8,435 bases of DNA. Origin: Azoarcus sp. Its GTDB lineage: Bacteria; Pseudomonadota; Gammaproteobacteria; Burkholderiales; Rhodocyclaceae. Below the pieces are notes generated by a model that was given only the letters and a program-made list of their open reading frames with translations, did not search any database and was not told where the DNA came from. Of the stretch, positions 6,468-8,435 are shown piece by piece. The translations under genes were made by a program, and so were the position numbers. The stretch covers positions 1 through 8,435 of the forward strand of contig JALNWS010000176.1 in the NCBI GenBank assembly GCA_023230755.1, written 5' to 3'. The stretch's first letter is position 1. Each line of letters begins with the position of its first letter.

Positions 6468-7484
6468 ATGAGTCTCGCTGCGCTTCCCATCGATATGTCC
6501 GCCCCCTTGTCCAGATACGGTGTATTCAGAACGCAGGATGTCGACGAGGCTCAATGCCACGGAACGAACATCTTCTGTGATCATCGTCTGCGCGTACTGG
6601 ACGCCAGAAACCGGATTGACGCCTACATGTGTTTGCGACGCTTCAAAGGCGTGGCGGTCGGGCGCATGAGCTATGGCGGCAATGTGTCGATCGAACCCGG
6701 ATGCCTCGATTCCTTCCTTCTCGTCCAGATGCCCCTGAGTGGTCAGGAGGTGATCAGCAGTGGTGATGCCGTGGTGCATTCGAACGCGGCCACGGCTTCG
6801 GTCATCAGCCATAAACGCCCGTTCGCGATGTCCCATGCTGCGGGCACGGACAAGCTCTTTGTCCGGGTCGATCGTGATGCGCTCGACCGGCACTGCCAGC
6901 AATACCTGGGGCACTCCATGCGCAAGCCCATCGACTTCCGTATCGAGATGCCCTTGCATACGGCTGCCGGGCAGCGCTGGATGCGGACGGTGAAGTGGCT
7001 GATCGATGAAGCCGATGCGGCGGATGCGGCAGGACAGACCAGTTCGGCCACTTCTGCGCTGGTCGACGCTCAGCTTGAGCAGATGTTGATTGCGATGCTG
7101 CTGACCTGCCAGCCGCACAGCTATACCGAGGCCTTGCGTACCGACACGCCCGCGATTGCTCCGTCTTTCGTCAAGCGCATCGAACGTTTCATTGAGGAAC
7201 ACGCTGACGAACCGATCACGATCGTGGATCTTGCCGAACAGGCCGGTGTAAGCGCGCGTTCGCTATTTTCCGGTTTTCGGAAGTTTCGCGAGATCTCGCC
7301 CATGCAGTACCTGAAGGACGTGCGTCTGCAACGGGTTCATGACGCCTTGCTCACAGCAGATCCCTTTTCGGAACGTGTGACGAACATCGCGCTGAACTGG
7401 GGCTTCAGTCACCTCGGGCATTTCTCGACTGACTACAAGCGGCGCTTCGGTGAGTCGCCCTCCGAAACGCTGGTGCGGAGCTGA
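6468..7484 (+). CDS. AraC/XylS-family transcriptional regulator
   Basis: Encodes 338 residues, typical for one-component regulators with an N-terminal effector domain. An AAGG ribosome site lies 7 bases before ATG 6468-6470. Residues about 15-210 fit the AraC-binding-like domain of the AntR/BenR/XylS type (N-terminal FRTQDVDEA, then a beta-rich cupin-like core with SYGGNVSIEPG at 68-78). Residues about 235-338 are the DNA-binding domain: first helix-turn-helix at about 252-272 (IVDLAEQAGVSARSLFSGF), second at about 303-325, and the family signature NWGFSHLGHFSTDYKRRFG with ESPSE at 310-333. Regulators of this subtype often sense small aromatic or other organic acids and activate catabolic or transport operons; the effector here is unknown. 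It is divergent from the four-gene envelope operon across 349 bases, the usual arrangement of a regulator and its target, and convergent with the cyclase gene. Family is certain; target is inferred. Confidence 0.95.
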   Translation: MSLAALPIDMSAPLSRYGVFRTQDVDEAQCHGTNIFCDHRLRVLDARNRIDAYMCLRRFKGVAVGRMSYGGNVSIEPGCLDSFLLVQMPLSGQEVISSGDAVVHSNAATASVISHKRPFAMSHAAGTDKLFVRVDRDALDRHCQQYLGHSMRKPIDFRIEMPLHTAAGQRWMRTVKWLIDEADAADAAGQTSSATSALVDAQLEQMLIAMLLTCQPHSYTEALRTDTPAIAPSFVKRIERFIEEHADEPITIVDLAEQAGVSARSLFSGFRKFREISPMQYLKDVRLQRVHDALLTADPFSERVTNIALNWGFSHLGHFSTDYKRRFGESPSETLVRS

Positions 7485-7493
7485 CGCAAAAAA

Positions 7494-7520
7494 ATACCCG
7501 GGTGCGGGGCACTCGGGTAT
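7494..7520 (-). terminator. Intrinsic terminator of the cyclase gene
   Basis: On the minus strand a 7-bp stem (ATACCCG with CGGGTAT), one C/A mismatch and a further 4-bp GTGC/GCAC extension close a small loop. It is followed directly by TTTTTTT (7494-7488). It lies 66 bases past the cyclase stop codon. On the plus strand no U-tract follows the stem, so it should act for the cyclase and not clearly for the AraC-type gene. Confidence 0.85.
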
Positions 7521-7525
7521 CAAAC

Positions 7526-7571
7526 GAACGGGGTGTCCGGTCAGGGACGGGTCTGGAGAGGGTCCCCGTTC
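7526..7571. repeat. Second inverted repeat in the convergent gap
   Basis: GAACGGGG (7526-7533) and CCCCGTTC (7564-7571) form a perfect 8-bp inverted repeat around a 30-base interior, which itself contains GTCC/GGAC arms (7535-7538 and 7545-7548). It sits between the cyclase stop and the terminator. No U-tract follows on either strand, so it is more likely a structured 3' UTR element than a terminator. Confidence 0.5.
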
Positions 7572-7585
7572 GGGCAGAGAGACGG

Positions 7586-8374
7586 TTACTTGCCGGGCAC
7601 CAGCGCAATCACGCGTAGCGGGCTGCCGGACCCGTTGCGGATCTTCAGCGGCGCGGCGACGATGATCGCGCCCTGCGCGGGCAACCTGTCGAGATTGGTG
7701 AGGCACTGCAGACCATAGCGGTTGTTGCCGTGCATCAGATAGTGGCAGGGGAAGGGCATCTCCCAGGTGAAGGATTGCCCCGCGTCCGTATTGATCGACT
7801 CCACACCGAAACCGAATACGTCACGCTCGTCGATCAGCCACTGCACCAGGCCTTGTGCCGGTCCCGGCGTATGCGGACCATCCTCGCGCCCATTGACGTA
7901 TTCGTCGGGCATGCCACGTTTGGACCAGTCTGTCCGCAGCAGCACCCAAGAGCGCGCGGGAATTTTGCCGTAGGTGGCCTCCCAGGCTTCGACGAATTCA
8001 ACGGTCAGCACAAAGTCCGGGTTCTCGGCCGCCTCGCGACTGCAGTCGATCACGCAGGCATGGGCAACAAAGTTCTCTGGCGGGATGGTGTCGACGGCGT
8101 TGTTCGGTTGGTCCTTTCCGCTTACCCAATGAACCGGAGCATCGAAGTGCGTACCCGTGTGTTCGGACATGGAAAAGTTGTTCCAGTACCACGCCGGACC
8201 ACGTTCGTCGTAGTGCGAGATCTCTTCCATCTTGAACGGCCAGCACTGGCCGAATTCGGGCGGGAGCTGAAGTGAGGGGAACTCCGGCGTCAGGGTTTGC
8301 GTAAGGTCGACAATCTGAATCTGTCCGGTCGCGAGTTCGAGTGCGAATTGCGACAGTGCGCTGCTGGCGGTCAT
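7586..8374 (-). CDS. Cyclase-family metal-dependent hydrolase (kynurenine formamidase/isatin hydrolase-like)
   Basis: Encodes 262 residues from ATG 8374-8372, chosen because GGGAG lies 6 bases upstream; an in-frame ATG at 8413 would add 13 residues but lacks a clear ribosome site. The family signature HTGTHFDAPVH is at 72-82, where His72, His76 and Asp78 are the expected divalent-metal ligands and His82 a conserved extra histidine. A second conserved block, HYLMHG at 211-216 followed by GLQCLTNLDRLP at 221-232, corresponds to the region where kynurenine formamidases carry a His and a Glu; here Gln223 occupies about the Glu place, which resembles isatin hydrolase-type members. No signal peptide is seen, so it is cytoplasmic. 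The family hydrolyses amide or lactam bonds of small, often aromatic compounds. Substrate cannot be told from sequence. It converges on the AraC-type gene and ends in its own terminator; its promoter lies beyond the window. Confidence 0.88.
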   Translation of the reverse strand: MTASSALSQFALELATGQIQIVDLTQTLTPEFPSLQLPPEFGQCWPFKMEEISHYDERGPAWYWNNFSMSEHTGTHFDAPVHWVSGKDQPNNAVDTIPPENFVAHACVIDCSREAAENPDFVLTVEFVEAWEATYGKIPARSWVLLRTDWSKRGMPDEYVNGREDGPHTPGPAQGLVQWLIDERDVFGFGVESINTDAGQSFTWEMPFPCHYLMHGNNRYGLQCLTNLDRLPAQGAIIVAAPLKIRNGSGSPLRVIALVPGK

Positions 8375-8435
8375 GAACATCTCCCGGTGAGTGGATGGGG
8401 CATTGTTGGGCATGTCCGAAAATCGTGATATCCGA

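Noticed and set aside
6206..6490. Minus-strand frame of 94 codons in the divergent control region
   Set aside because: It overlaps the AraC-type start, has no good ribosome site and a Cys/His-rich composition without any family look; the region is better explained as regulatory.
8375..8413. Upstream in-frame starts of the cyclase gene at 8413 and 8380
   Set aside because: The 8413 ATG has no convincing ribosome site, and the 8380 ATG directly abuts the GGGAG sequence, too close for use; 8374 has proper spacing.

Overview
The window is a stretch of high-GC proteobacterial DNA with tightly packed genes and no mobile element, RNA gene or CRISPR array that I can see. Gene content, codon use and the company of an aromatic-acid-type AraC regulator suggest a metabolically versatile betaproteobacterium, most like the Azoarcus/Thauera/Aromatoleum group. 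That assignment is inference from style and gene content, not from a marker gene.

Layout: positions 1-6118 hold four co-directional minus-strand genes, read from right to left. They are a membrane-anchored YCF48-like beta-propeller (6118-5042), an RND/MMPL-type transporter of 790 residues (5000-2628), a DUF1302 outer-membrane beta-barrel candidate (2557-959) and a DUF1329 periplasmic protein (938 to beyond position 1, cut by the window edge). Gaps are 41, 70 and 20 bases, so they look like one operon. Positions 6119-6467 are a 349-base divergent control region. On the plus strand follows an AraC/XylS-type regulator (6468-7484). A cyclase-family metal-dependent hydrolase (8374-7586, minus) converges on it, and an intrinsic terminator oriented for the cyclase lies in the 101-base gap.

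How they may work together: the four operon products can be placed in order across the envelope (inner-membrane pump, periplasmic propeller tethered to the inner membrane, soluble periplasmic protein related to lipoprotein/lipid carriers, outer-membrane barrel). This set recurs as a neighbourhood in proteobacteria but, as far as I know, has no settled biochemical function. The most economical reading is a system that moves a hydrophobic compound between the inner and outer membrane, switched on by the divergent AraC-type regulator. A tandem 12-base repeat with 22-base spacing in front of the operon is a good candidate for the regulator's binding site. The cyclase may act on a related substrate, but nothing in the window proves that link.
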